DNA of 64,000 nt from Icerya purchasi (lineage: Eukaryota; Arthropoda; Insecta; Hemiptera; Monophlebidae): NCBI GenBank assembly GCA_039619475.1, contig CM077115.1:559518374-559582373 (forward strand), written 5' to 3'. The stretch's first letter is position 1, and every line of letters begins with the position of its first letter. The position numbers were made by a program, and so were the translations under genes. The notes under the pieces were generated by a model. The model searched no databases. It saw only the letters and a program-made list of their open reading frames with translations, and had not been told where the DNA came from. Shown piece by piece: positions 14,001 to 26,642 of the stretch.

Positions 14001-15570
14001 ACAATTTGGCAGAGAACCAGCACAGTTTGCTTAATTAAATTTTTATTTTGAAATTCCATCATGGCGGGAGAGAGGCTAACTTGGCGCCACTGCAGATTAC
14101 ATGCAGTATTTACGGCGAGTAACTCTGAAATGAGTGGAATTTTCTTATATTATTCCGTAAATTGTCAGCTGGCGCGAGAACTTTTGGCAAAGATTGAATT
14201 TCTACCGAGTCCTTCCTTTTTTTTTCGATCTTTATTTATCGTTTTTTACGTTGATTTCGTATGTCTTCCCTTATCGAAACAATATTAGCGGTATTTCCCG
14301 CTGATTCAATGAGAAAATACTTAGTAATATCTTAATGAATCGTAAACTAGGAAAATCAAAATACGAAAACATATCAATTACATTTGCAGTTTAATTACCA
14401 GTACAACACCTTATGATTAGTCGATATCGTTTTAAAAGTTGGTATACCGTACACTAATAATGTTTTTCGAGATTACTTCGATCACATAATGTAGTATTAG
14501 AAAAAATAAGTAACGATAAGTGGTTACATGTAATAGAAAAGTAGTTTCTTCCGCAAAAAGTCTATCAATTTCTTCAGCACGGCACTTTCACCAAAAACAC
14601 ATACCATGTTTAATGTAACAGATAAAATAGGTGTATTTACCCGGAGAAAGAAAGAGAGACAAAAGGAAACCAGAAAATCAAATTAAAAATCAAACAAAAT
14701 ACAACCTATCGGTGATTAGTGTTTCTTAAAAGTGTGCATCTTGCTTAAAAATGTTATAAAACAGTTTGAGTTTAAAAATTTTCTTAAAATATGTAACAAA
14801 GTTTGTAATATAATTAAAACAATAAAGCCATTATTGAATCAGAGAATTTTTCCATTCTCGCAATTGATGTCTCGTGTTGCGTACTGTAAAGAAGTACTCT
14901 AATAAATTGTCACTTATGATAAAAATCGTACGGATAATAGTTCTGTATAGAGAGTACTTCCATAATTTCTAGTATTGGTGAACATTTTTATAGATATAGA
15001 AAAAAAAAAAAGAAGTTTCTCATCTTCGCTTATCCGATCTTAATTCATTCTTCTCGTACGGACACAATAGCCCACATAAAGCTGCTAGGTAAAAACACTG
15101 TTTCGCCATTCATTACGATCAATCCTACTTGCGCTGATTACTCTTGTGACTTGTTACATTGCATACTCTGACCGGAAATCGTAATAAATGGCACATTTAC
15201 ATGTCTCCCCGTCGTGTTGATACATAAACAATAATTCCTATGCTCTTAAATTCTTAATTTTTCATTATTTCCGACTATTTCATCGTAGTAATATAAATTA
15301 CAGCACGAAATTTCCATCTTGTATAATGATTGTCAATTAACGCCGCTATGGGGCGCGGCCAGCAGACATTTTCGAATACTATTCAACTAGATTTTTAATC
15401 AATTTTACCTATAATATTGAAACAGTTTTCTAATTTCTGATACCGAAAAATTACGAAACTTTTTTTGATATTAACGGAGATGGGCGATTTTATTAAATAG
15501 TTTCAGATATATAAATATATGGCGATGCACTCAAAATAAAAACGAAAACAATTAAATCGATAAGATCAAT
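11089..15570. other. Gene-free AT-rich intron sequence
   Basis: I see no exon, repeat array or transposon end here that I can define. A 75-codon ORF at 14061-14288 has no recognisable motif. Confidence 0.6.
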
Positions 15571-15574
15571 TATT

Positions 15575-15669
15575 AAAATCAAATATAAAATATGAAAAAT
15601 GTTCAAATCAAATATAAAATATGAAAAATGTTAAAATCAAATGTAAAATATAAAAAATGTTAAAATCAG
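15575..15669. repeat. 29-bp tandem repeat, 3.3 copies
   Basis: Units start at 15575, 15604 and 15633, each of the form AAAATCAAATATAAAATATG plus AAAAATGTT. A fourth is cut off after AAAATCAG at 15662-15669. The third unit has drifted by two substitutions. Confidence 0.92.
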
Positions 15670-16128
15670 ACTACAACTGAATGTTAACGAATTGCGAACT
15701 TTGTTACTTTTAATATTATCGATACGAATGTTACTGCGAATTTTACTAATATAGCAATCATTACGAACGTAGAGTAGTCGTTACATCTTTAACGCCGCTA
15801 TGAACTTGGACATTTTTATTAAGTGTTTCATAAGAAGACGACGCGGCTAAAGTTAAATTATACCGACAACGAAATAGTAAATTTCGCAAAAATTTATTTC
15901 GGCAGTAAAAAATAAAAATCATTTATAATTCACAATCCGTTTAACATTTTAATTTTTATATTTCGTATCTTTATTCGATTTTAAACCTTATCGACATTAT
16001 TAAAATTAGTTATATCTCGACTTTTTTTCTAATATTTTTGTTTTCACTTTCAGTAATTTTCCATTTTGCATAATGTGAATGTGCGATTTACATATCTGAA
16101 ACTAAACGGTTTTATTAAAATTTTTCCT

Positions 16129-18929
16129 GCGAATATAAGTCTTCTTCGTTAACAGGCAGAACGATTTTTCCAAATGACCACCTATTCCGATATGTAGGAT
16201 TTTTCAAAAAAAAAAGAAAAAAACTACCGACTAGGAAACTAATTTATTAAAATATGAAATTTTCCAAATATACACATTTGTAACACTGTGCAAAATGCCC
16301 GTATAAATTCGAGAAAAGGAATGGCGATAATCTCCCTATTTCGACAAGCTTAAATTCTTAGAAGTCTACCGAGCAATTGAATGGACAGCATATCGTAATA
16401 AAAATAAAACGCGCGAAATTTCACAGCTTTCTCGTACGCTGTTCTTCGATCGTGTCCACTACTGTCTTTGTACCATCGAGAATTTCTCCTGATCGTAAAA
16501 AACCGGGACCAACTCGGATCGGATCCGGAAGTGCGTTATAACTAGAGACGGACCATTTCATAATTTTTTTCTTTTCGTGGTTCCTGCTTATTTCGAAAAT
16601 AGGCAAAAGGAATAGACGGCCAAGCACCTATCCAACCGTATCCTAAACGAACATAAATGTACACATGATATAATGGGTGCGGGGGGGGGGGTACCTCGGA
16701 GTAGCCCCGCACATGCGAGTATATATGTTCGCGGTATGTTCGCCATATTAATGTGTAGTACTCACCTTATCTTGTAACGCGGTGTTGGGGAAGAGGCAAT
16801 TAAATTACGAGTTTCATTCGACGTCGCGTGTTATCTGAAGTATCTATAACTCGCGCGGACCAGTTCTAGAAAGAAAGGCAACGAAAACAACGTTTCGCTT
16901 GCACCGTTTAGCGATACGCCCGTAAAGGATGGACGACAGATGGAAAGAGCCAGATAAAGATATGCGTTCGAACTGTTTTTTTTTTGGTTTTTTTCTGTTT
17001 CCTAAAGAGACAACAATTTCTTTTTTCTCTTTTTCTTTTTTCTTTTTTTCTTTTTTTCTATACACGCTAATATACCTCTCCATATATATCTATATTTACG
17101 CCTCTATATGTAGGCGAGTTTTGTTGTTTGTTTTGTTCTCCCCTTTTTTTTCTTCTTTCATTTTTTCTTTTTCTTGTTTTTTTTTTTTTGGAATTTACGC
17201 CTTTTTAACAGCTATGGGAATAAAGTTTCAGAATAGACTTAATAGTGGACGATGGTCTCTCCGGAACTGCTAGCTGGACTTTTTTTGTATTGGAAGGAAT
17301 TATGCATCAGGGAACAAAGAGGAAAAATAGACGAAGCTATATAAGTTTCAGCACAGTGGTAAACGAGTACTGTAAATTATATCTGCCGGCGGCGCTTTCG
17401 AGGGAAAAAACGAATACGTCAGCCAACGAAAACCGCACCACGAAAATAATTGCATCGCTGTGGCATACACGAGAACACAGACCGCGCCATCAAAAAATCC
17501 GCTTGTGGCAGGAAAAAGTTTTTGTCGCAAACTGCATATGAACTGTGTGCGCACGTTACACTTGTTCGGTCGGTTGCAAATTAAAATGTTACCGATAGGT
17601 AAATATTTTCGATATTTCACGATGGAGTTTATTTTTGAAAAACCCGGATTAATTATGGCTGGAAACTTCCGCTTCCCTCAAACTGCATTAATATGTAATA
17701 TCAATTTTTTGCAGAAACGAATGCATAATGCAACACGCTAATAGAGAGTGCATCTCCAACCAAACTGCATAAACTGCGTTCTTCAGGACAGATAATGTTT
17801 AATAATGTTTAAATTATTTCCTATTTAGCACTTATCATATAATAAACACACTTACCCCCTCCCGCCGGGTACTTTAGGAAAAGTTATGCTACTGCAATGA
17901 AAAATTCGATTACGCGACAAATAACACAGCATAATTGATTTCCGTAAGAACTTTATATATAGTATGGAAATCGATATGCATTTCGAAATTTTCATTTTAT
18001 GAATGAAATTATACAATTTAATGGAATGCGCGTCATTTCGTGAACATTGCGCAACTGGTTAAAAGCAATGTGGTATTTTGTTCAAATGGAACCGATGCCA
18101 TTAACGAAAATTTTAGAATAATACACATTTAGTTTTTGATCAAAGTTTTGCATCATTTTTGATTTTAGTTCTTTCAACTTGCAACGGATAAAAGTTATAA
18201 AATTTTGATTGAGACATAAACGGAATTTAAGTAGTACAGCTGTTATAATATTGAGTTGATAAATGAAAAAAAAAAAAAAAAAAAAAAGAATAAAAATAGT
18301 ATTTGTAGAATTTATACATTTTATATTCACACATCTCTTATAACGCCTCTCAGTGAGATTCGGTTTGAACTCGCCTACTGCCTACGTTCAAAGAAAATTT
18401 AGAGTTTAGGCAGCCATGTTTCCCCTTGGCATTTATACACTTTATGTAGCAGACTTTTTAAAAAAGTGATGATTTTCCGAAATAGAGTATGAAACGGGCG
18501 GGATATGAAAGAAAATAAGCTGAGACGCCTGCATTAGTCGGAATGCAACAGCTATAACTGCTCGCACGCATACAGAGCAGAGAGATGTGTCTCCGATATA
18601 ACGCGAAAGGCGGAAATTCGAATCGGCGATTAAGATGTGCGTTGCTGCAATGCACACGATCGTTCATTATTTGCAACGCCTCCGAACAGATAGCATAATG
18701 AGTTTGTGTGATTTTGGAGAGACGTTGAAGAATTTCCCGATCGTCAGGCCGAGAGACAGCGTTAGAAAGTTAAATAAACGTTTAAAGGAACAATAGCGAA
18801 ACAGAGCTGATTATTATTTCGAAGTAGGTGAAAACGATTTTAAACTGTATAAATCAATTTACAGGAATATAATTCGAGTTTGACGGGCCGGAGGTGTAGT
18901 TGTATGTTTTCTTCACTTCGCTAAGTGAC
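16129..18929. other. Gene-free intron sequence
   Basis: Contains the G run at 16681-16691, T/C-rich low complexity at 16975-17200 and an A-rich run at 18263-18290. Several overlapping short frames occur (17245-17541, 17460-17741, 16929-17273). Their residues are low-complexity or unrecognisable and I do not call them genes. Confidence 0.55.
16681..16691. repeat. G homopolymer
   Basis: A run of about 11 G residues inside GTGCGGG...GGTACC, followed within 20 bases by GTAGCCCCGCAC, which can pair with the left flank (GTGCGGGG). It may be a remnant of a transposon end. Confidence 0.7.
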
Positions 18930-19720
18930 AGATTAAGTATAGGGAGTCTTCCTCCTTCGATCGGCCACGGCAGCGTTTGATAAATATGCGAGCCGGAGTC
19001 GGCGTACGGTCGTCGAGCAACATTGTTCGTTCAGGCGTTGCTCGGTGTGCGTTAAGTGCGACATCGATAGACGGCGATGAGCGACTCTATTTTGACTGAC
19101 AAGCCGGGCAGCGCGCAGGCTACCGCCGAAAAGTCGTGCGAGCGCGGGCCATATCGGATGCGTGTGCGTTCCGAGGTTCGCCGTGAAACGGCCGAAAGAG
19201 CGAACGCTAATGCAGGCCGCGATGTGATAATAATAGCGGTTCGGTTCGAAGCGTTTGCGGTTTAACAGATCAACAGTGAGCTGCGGAAGAATTAACCGGC
19301 TTGATTGACAACAGGAACGCCCAACAACAGACCACGGCCACTGGCACATTTCTCGCTGTCACCGTTTAATGATAGTGCACTGTGTCCGTGCCCGAGCGTT
19401 CATCAAGTCCTCTGCGGACTCAGCATCCGCGCACAGTCTGCAACCGAATGTTGCGCCTCTGCCTTATTGCCTACTAGTGCCGCATCTATATAGTTCGATT
19501 AATAAAGAACGACACTCTCTCCGGGTTCGCAGAGTCGTTCTTTTCGCCGCTCCGGCCGATAATAAGGCGCTTCATAACTTATTCAAATTACCGGTTGCCG
19601 CGGCACAGTGAACGGCAGTCGTCGACTGTTGTTTTAGCCCGTTCGCATCGTAATGGTCCGATAAGTGCAGCCGTCTATCGTCTGTCCGCCAAAACAGTCC
19701 TCTACTCTCATCCATTATTC
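18930..19720. promoter_or_regulatory. CpG-rich block in the GATA intron; possible alternative promoter or 5' exon
   Basis: Markedly richer in G+C and CpG than its surroundings, non-repetitive, and crossed by several overlapping open frames on both strands (the longest is 138 codons on the minus strand, 18933-19349). Overlapping frames on both strands are what GC-rich sequence gives by chance, so none is called. GATAAATATG at about 18979 could serve as a TATA-like element with TTCAGGCG about 50 bases on, but these are weak motifs. It could be a promoter, a 5' untranslated exon or an enhancer. Confidence 0.2.
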
Positions 19721-20386
19721 ATGAAATTGTTACACTTTTTGAAAAGTTCTTTTTTTTCCCTCCATTTTTCGATTCTTCCGACCGCTACCACTCTCTTCCG
19801 TAAGTGACCCAATTTCTTTACTCGCTATTGCCGGCAAACGCTGTTTTGGCAAAGTTCACTTTTAAGCCGAAAATCCTCTTCTAGGTTGGACAGCGTGCCT
19901 TGCGAAATAACGGCCAAACTAAGAACTAGTCGTATAAAATCAATAGGCCGATATACAGAGCAATATAATAAAATCGTTGATCGGGTTTTTCTTTAACAAT
20001 TGTGTACCCCCCCCCCCGTAATATCGTTTGAGCGTATCTTTCTTTTTTCCCCTTTTTTGTGGCTGGACAGTTTTCGTGTAGCCCCGCGCTTTAACGAAAA
20101 AAGTCCGTAAGAACGATCAGTCAGCGGTTCTTCTTCTTCATTCTAAAGGCTTAGCCTTATCGGTGCGAATTTTAATTTCCATTCCCCTCTTTCCATTGCC
20201 ATCCTCTTCATAACGATTCGTACATCACAACTAATTAACCCCCGCAGCAGCTCTGTCGGTATACTCTTTCGTTTCATACTGATATCGAAGAACTAGGGCA
20301 TCTGTGGTTGTGAGGACTTGGCGAGGTCCGAACGACGGAATTTTATTAATTTCATACATATGTGTACACATATAATATGTATGTAC

Positions 20387-20388
<2 letters not shown>

Positions 20389-20436
<48 letters not shown>
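20389..20436. repeat. (TA)n microsatellite
   Basis: About 24 uninterrupted TA units. Confidence 0.96.
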
Positions 20437-20439
<3 letters not shown>

Positions 20440-20737
20440 ACATATATCTCACCTACTATAAGTGTCGTATTCTGCTCGATGCCGAGCGTCGTGACTACCT
20501 ATATTTGTACGTTCTAACTGTACACAGACATAAAAGCATTCGCGGCAATCGCGTTATATTCAAAACGCGAGTGTAGAAGACTTCACACTGATATCGCGAA
20601 TGTTTGATTTATATAAATACAGTCTCCCAAGTGTGTATGTCTGCTATATACTAACTATGATGATATACGTGGTGGATTGCCATTGCCTTACACACGTGAT
20701 TACTAACAGTTAATTTGATTTTTGTAATAATTTCTGT

Positions 20738-20815
20738 TGTCGCCTGGGATTAAACTCCAGAGTTTCGTAACCGTAGCCAAGCGTTCTAGCAACTAGGCTA
20801 TCGCGACGGCCATAT
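20738..20815 (-). repeat. tRNA-like SINE head, copy 3
   Basis: Read on the minus strand this gives a tRNA-like head: ATAGCCTAGTTGCTAGAACG as the A-box region, then GGAGTTTAATCCC in the B-box position about 45 bases on, followed by a 3' segment containing AACAGAAATTATTAC. Spacing and A-box are good; the B-box is decayed. It abuts the (TA)n-linked dispersed repeat at 20818-20990. Confidence 0.5.
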
Positions 20816-20817
20816 GT

Positions 20818-20990
20818 GTATATATAGTATATATATGAGCAAGACCCCTTGTGACCTATAGTCTTTTTTTTTTTTCTAAATTTCTTCTAGAAAAATCATT
20901 ACTGATTGTTCGTATTCGTGTCTTTTACCAAAAGAAAATCTTAGCACTTGCACAACACACAGCATTCAACCTTTGTTATCTTGTTAAAAA
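20818..20990 (+). repeat. (TA)n-linked dispersed repeat, tail type 1
   Basis: Begins with a short TA tract, then GAGCAAGACCCCTTGTGACC, a T run, CTAAATTTCTTCTAGAAAAA, and a tail with ACAACACACAGCATTCAACC and TTTGTTATCTTGTTA. The same order of blocks occurs at 57398-57600, so both are copies of one family. Confidence 0.75.
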
Positions 20991-21932
20991 ACAAACGGAA
21001 TATCAAAAAGTCTAGCGTATTCCGCGTTAAGAATGAGATGGTCATTAATGCATATATGTGTGTATACAGACTGCGTGGAAATTTATTTCCAATCGGACTA
21101 CTGACAGATGTGTACTATAATGTTCCCTCGCGTCACATATTTCCAGCCAAAATTCGTTTAACCATTTTCTTTTTTGTTTTAAACTCGGCACGCGAATAGA
21201 TGTGTGTTACGCGCGGATAATGGAACAACGTAATTCACGAAAAACATCGAATCACACGGCCTTTTATGAATATCGTGTAATTTGTTAAAGGCGCCGAATT
21301 CTAAACAATTTCTTGCATTATTGTGGTTCTTATACTTATTTAATGAATCTCGTGCAACATTATATTCGCGCGCATTACGTTGAAAAAAAGTTTTAAATCT
21401 AGAAATTTTTGCAGAGCATAAAAATTTCATGCATATAGTTATATGTAATGAATCGCAAAATTACTGCAACTCGAACATTTCTCGCAAAATTATAAAAATT
21501 TCTTTTTTTCGTTTCCCCTACTCTTTTTTTTTTCAAGCTGAAATCCGGTGTATAAAAAAAAAATTTAATGCTTTAATTCCGCAAGAACGTAGAAGCTTTA
21601 GCACTTAATTTATCCTATAAAATAATACAAGTATTCAATTACGATACATTTGCTAAGAAACAATCTCTTTGAGTCCGGAAATTTTTATAACACGAAGGAA
21701 CTGTTTTTCGGAACAATTTATCTGTAGTAGATTGAATATATTCATCGTAATAATTCTGAATGTTAGTGCTACACGTTGTATTTTAAGTAATATTTAAAGT
21801 AATATTTAAATACGAAGTAATTTCGATTGAATATCGCTGTGAACACTAGTTAGGTATATTTGTAGCGCTGAAATGTCAGCCGACGTTCAGAAGCTGAGTA
21901 TGGCGCGCTATAAAGAAGTTGCGCGATAAGAA

Positions 21933-22226
21933 TGATTTCGTAACTGTTCTTTTTGCATTACCCCGTCCCTGGCGAAAGTGAAGGCATTAAAATGAACGAA
22001 CTTAGGCCCAAGTAATGAATTGAGCATTTTAGGAATTGCCCTCATTGTAAAATTTGTAATTCGTGAAAATGCTCAAAAAAGGCAAATGCACATTTTACAA
22101 ACTCCGCAATGGGCAATTCCTGAGATGCCCAATTCATTACCTGCGCGTAAGCTCGTACATTTTAACGCCTTTGCTATATTCTTTTGCCAGGGACGGGGTA
22201 ATGTAAAAATAACAGTTACTAAATCA
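21933..22226. mobile_element. 294-bp palindromic MITE-like element
   Basis: Inverted arms meet near 22070. The outer ends share GTAACTGTT, then CATTACCCCGTCCCTGGC on the left; the right end carries the reverse complement (GCCAGGGACGGGGTAATG). Inside, CAATTCATTAC and GGGCAATTCC on one arm pair with GTAATGAATTG and GGAATTGCCC on the other. The arms are more diverged than in the 6871-7119 and 60217-60410 elements. The target duplication is not clear. An 83-codon frame inside is not a transposase. Confidence 0.75.
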
Positions 22227-22498
22227 CTGTGCACTTTTTGTAATGTTCTTTTGGAACGTTGTTATTTGTGACGTGTTAGATCACAAGTGGGGTAGGTGTG
22301 TTTAGTAATCTAGCTAAAGAAAAAAAAAAAAAAGGGGGGCAATTACCCCGACCATTTAACAAAAAGGTGACGCAATTCATGGAAAAACAACCCATAAACT
22401 TTCATAGATGAAGTAGTATAGGAGATTCGTGACGTGTTCCTTGGCGAGGTTCACGAGTATTATATAACCTTTTTTTTTTCCATCATATCATAACGTAT

Positions 22499-22525
22499 AC
22501 ATATATATATATATATATATATATA
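22499..22525. repeat. (TA)n microsatellite
   Basis: About 13 TA units. Confidence 0.93.
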
Positions 22526-22779
22526 GTATACATCGAACAGTTTCGCTGATAATATAGTTGGGGCGCTTAATCTGTCTGGTTCTATTAAAAAAAAATCAGG
22601 TGTGGGGGGAGGGATTAGAAGATAAAGTATAGACCGGAAAGAAGGAAACTTTGAGCATGAACATTAAAAGCGAGAAAAACACAACAGTGTCAATGAAAAA
22701 AAGAAAATCAAATGAAACATAAAAAATGTAAGCTAAATGATAAATATACTATTAGGAAAGAAAAGAGGGGAGGAAGAAT

Positions 22780-23430
22780 AAGGTGTAGCGAACAAGCGAG
22801 AACAGGAACTTTTCGGTTAGCGTTCCAACGGCGATAGGTGGACCAGCGCGAGCGGGAATTTATCGGGCGTTTTTGTTTTCCTTCGTTATTTTAGCTAGTC
22901 GAGCGAAAAAAGTTGCGAAAGTTGCCACGAGCGTAATAATTTCGGTTAAAGTTCGCTGACGACTTTTAAATGCTGGCTGCCGGCAATCGTGCGATAATAA
23001 ACTATTTCGTGCTTTTCCACCATACTTTATCGCAGAAGTAACACGTCGCCTGACCGAGTGCGACCGGCGTTTTTTCAGCTAAATCGAAATCGAACAGAAA
23101 AAACTCAGCCGAAAGCGCCGCGGCTATTTGTTTATCGTGCGTCGGCGCGAGCTTGGAAATATTACACGGCTAAAAGTCAAAAAAGAACAAAAAACGAAGG
23201 GAAAAAAAAACCAGCGAGAAAAGCAAGCCGAAAAAAAGGCACGGGCGAATTAAATTTGCCGCCATCGGACGCGCGCATCGGCCGTTCGAGAGACTTTTTC
23301 TTCGAGCAGGGCCGACTAAACATTGTTGCCAGTACGTGCCCTATCGCGCTTACTAATCTCCTTGGAGCTGTTAATAAAATCGCAGCCCCAACCTCGTCGC
23401 TGAGCCTGCATGATGAACAGCCCCGATTTC
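22780..23430. promoter_or_regulatory. CpG-rich low-repeat intron block
   Basis: Second block of raised G+C and CpG. It carries a 153-codon + strand frame (23058-23519) rich in Arg, Lys and Ala, overlapped by a 102-codon minus-strand frame. Neither has a known domain, and the + frame runs into a C homopolymer and a hAT-like terminus. I read the block as possible regulatory sequence or non-coding transcript, not a gene. Confidence 0.15.
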
Positions 23431-23432
23431 GA

Positions 23433-23457
23433 CCCCCCCCCCGTATGTCCGCTACTG
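23433..23457 (-). mobile_element. hAT-like transposon terminus (solo end)
   Basis: On the minus strand it reads CAGTAGCGGACATACGGG followed by a G run, the form of many insect hAT-type ends (CAGTGGCGGA-like plus G tract). No matching second end was found nearby, so the element may be truncated or the match fortuitous. Confidence 0.4.
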
Positions 23458-24236
23458 CACTCTTATTAATAATGGCGTACGACAAAGAACTTTTAAATTT
23501 CTCGACCGTTCTTGTTTAGTTAGCGTGAAATTATGTAATTCCTTTCGACTCGTTCTTAAGACAATCGTGATTTCGCATTTCCGTATCAAAATGACGACGT
23601 TAAGAGTCAATTACAATGCGAGGAGACGACCTAGAACGGTTGTTCCGCTCGCTTTCCGGAGGCTGGAGGAAATTTTGTCTTCGAGAGACGACGTTATAAA
23701 TCGGCATAAGGGGAGACAGACACGCGTTTGAAAGTACACTGCGTACAAAAAACTATTTCGAGTGTTAATCTTTACAATCTCGAAAAAGTTTTCCCTATCT
23801 GTGCAACGTAAGGTCACCGAGGAAAGTGCTCAATTTCAGTATTTTAAAAAAGCGAAAATTATTTTCGAAATTCTTAACCATTAGTGAGAATGCAGCATCT
23901 CAAAGACTGAAAAACGAACTTATATCTGAACTATTAGCGAATGTGGAAAAATGAACTTTACATCTGAGAACCAATAAAGAAAGTAACGCGTGCCGGAAAA
24001 CAAACTTAAACGACACTGCTGATGAAAGACAACTTGATCAGAAAAAAAGTAATAACTTAACACGTGTTCTATTTAAAACTTGAAGCGCCTTGCTGCTTTT
24101 AAAAAGTCTAAATCGTTTATAGAAAGTTAATTTATTGCTATTACGAAATTTATATACTTAATACATGTAGCAGGGATGAAGTTACAGTTATTGAGCTTTT
24201 AATATTATCAAAAATTGTTCGTATGTCAATATGTGG

Positions 24237-24237
<1 letters not shown>

Positions 24238-24281
<44 letters not shown>
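24238..24281. repeat. (TA)n microsatellite
   Basis: About 21 TA units. Confidence 0.95.
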
Positions 24282-24284
<3 letters not shown>

Positions 24285-24359
24285 TGTATAAATTTGTGTA
24301 TTTAAAGAATCAACTAAACTGAAAAAGCTGATTAATAACAATGTTACATTTGTTTACAT

Positions 24360-26100
24360 GAACGAGAAGAGAAATCAACTTTGCTAGACATATGTATATC
24401 GTAGATGAATAAAATTAAGTCATTAGTGAAACTGTACAATCTAACGTTATATTACGAATTATTGAATAAAGCGTGTTCTACCGAATGAATCTTGTGCATC
24501 ACACCACAATTACTATTAACAGCAATAATTTCATTTTGATATTGAACTTTTCTCCATCAGAGAAATTATTTTATAAATCAACTTTAAGTAAAACCATTCG
24601 AAATTACGGTATTGTAATGGCTGAAAAATAACGATATTTTAGCAATATCAAGCCCCTAATTAAGCGAATCGGGGCTACTTCAGCAATGTCACTTTTTTAA
24701 CAAACTTTGAACACGGTTTATTTTTAACTCCATTCAAATGAAAGCACTAACTCTGCACCTCGTCAGTTTCTGAGGAATGGAGAAAACTAATGATCAAAGT
24801 TTTTCAACCATTACTTTTACATTGTGAACAGTTCAAAAGTTGTGACATTGTTCGTGTAATATTTATTTGAGACGTTACCTTTTTTTTTTTTTATTTATAA
24901 ATATATCATATGTAGGTAGAAGGAAAACGATTTGTATTAAGGTAAGTAGTCTAACTGAAATTGCGCAGCAATAGGAAATTGAAATTGGGTGCACCAGAGA
25001 AACGATGTAAGAAAACAAATGCGGATCAATTGTCGTCTATCATTATACAAAGTTTAATTCCACCGTGATACTTTACTAAGAGTCCATCGTACATTAAATT
25101 TTTGAAAGGAAAGAAAGAAATTTGTTGAGCGAGGCCTTTAATCGTAAAACTGATAAAAATGAAAAACTCTGCGTTATATGTTAATTTCATTTAAATAAGT
25201 CTAGTGTAGTTTCAAAAGTTGTCTGCTTGCAAAAAAGAAAAAAATACACCTCAAGTCGCTCCCAGATATGCATGTCTCCGTTCGAAATAGATAATACGTC
25301 ACTTCAACCGTTAGAACGTTCTTTTAAATACATTTTTTCATACTTATCAAAGTGTTTCTTTTTATAAATTGTCGGCGGAAATTCGGGTCTTTTTCTTAAT
25401 TTTTTCGAAAGTAAAAAGAGCGTTATCGAGCGATGTAATGCGAATTCGGGTACAGTTAGAAAGTGGGTCGTGTCCTATACATTATCGCAATGGACGCACG
25501 TTTAGATTTTCCGAAAAAACCATTCGTCAATCATTCGGTCGGAGTCTTTTTTTTGCACATTGGCGCCAACCGGACCGACGTAAAATGAAAACGTGGTTGC
25601 GCTTAGCGTTAGTTCCCGCGGATCGATAAAGTTTTTATCACATTTTGCGATACACTCTTCACGCTGAAGTTAAAATAGTCCCCGAGCCAATACTTTATAA
25701 AATACGAATTGCAGCTTTTTTCAGTTGTCGACAGCTGCGAAAAATTCTTATAATAACGACAAGCAATGTGTTAGCGAAAAATTACGTGACTTAAAAGTCG
25801 ATTTTTCGTAATTTTCGCAAATTGAAATTCAAGGACTGTAGTTAACTTTTCCTTTACGAAAGGGTTTGTTAACAAATTTCATGTCCATACGAGACTTGCA
25901 AAATAGAGCACGCACCTAGCAGATACAGTTGTATTAGTTTCGGCGCATTTACCAGCAACATAGTTGACAACAATTTAATTAGGATGTCCCCTAGTAGCCT
26001 GTTGAATGTGTTCTTACTGGTTCTATTTCTTTCGAATCAATTGCAATCGTCTGCGACTGATGCAGAAAGCGGGGAGCCGGTAATGTGTTCTATTACATTT
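24360..26100. other. Gene-free intron sequence
   Basis: I see no repeat array or exon. A short inverted pair (AGCCCC ... GGGGCT, about 24650-24678) is the only local structure. Confidence 0.55.
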
Positions 26101-26499
26101 TCTCAAAATCGTACGGATAATCACTGACCCCCCCACCCCCTCCCGGGAAGTGTTGTTCTCAAAGTAGTAGACTGGGAGCTGTCAATTTCGGCATCGATAG
26201 GTCTTCTATTGCAAAACAGTTACTACCCCGCGACGGAAACACTGGTCTGCCGATCCATCGGAAACTAGGACATTTTCGTTTGTCAAAATGACCGAAATTT
26301 CCCCCACCGAGGGGATAGTCCTTCAACCCCTCCAGCATAACTTTCCGAACATTTTTGACGTCATTAGTTACCAACGATTGCTGAAAATACCGAGTATTCG
26401 AATTTCTCCTTTCGGTTTTTCAGCTGAAATCGACACTGACCCCGGGAAATTTTTCCGTTTAATTTCTGGTTTCTTTTTTTACTATCTACGCATAATATA

Positions 26500-26642
26500 T
26501 ATTATACATATATATATATATATATATATATATCGGCCATTTTGGCCTCACAAGGGGCTGTGTGACCCCTCTTGCTTTCATTTCTGTCTCTTTCTCTTCT
26601 ATACTTTGTATAAAATGATCAAAATTTATAACGTAATTCTAA
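26500..26642 (+). repeat. (TA)n-linked dispersed repeat, tail type 2
   Basis: A TA tract at about 26508-26532 is followed by CGGCCATTTTGGCCTCACAA, GGGGCTGTGTGACCCC, then CTTGCTTTCATTTCTGTCTC and TACTTTGTATAAAATGATCA. The same blocks occur in reverse at 61256-61375 and, truncated, in direct orientation at 61384-61475. Confidence 0.8.

Noticed and set aside
15575..15669. CRISPR-like spaced repeats
   Set aside because: The 29-bp units are directly adjacent with no spacers; a simple AT-rich tandem repeat.
18933..19349. 138-codon minus-strand ORF as a gene
   Set aside because: Several overlapping frames on both strands of the same CpG-rich block point to composition, not coding; residues match nothing I know.
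23058..23519. 153-codon + strand ORF as a gene
   Set aside because: Low-complexity basic composition, no domain, GC-rich block with overlapping frame on the other strand, runs through a C homopolymer and transposon-like end.
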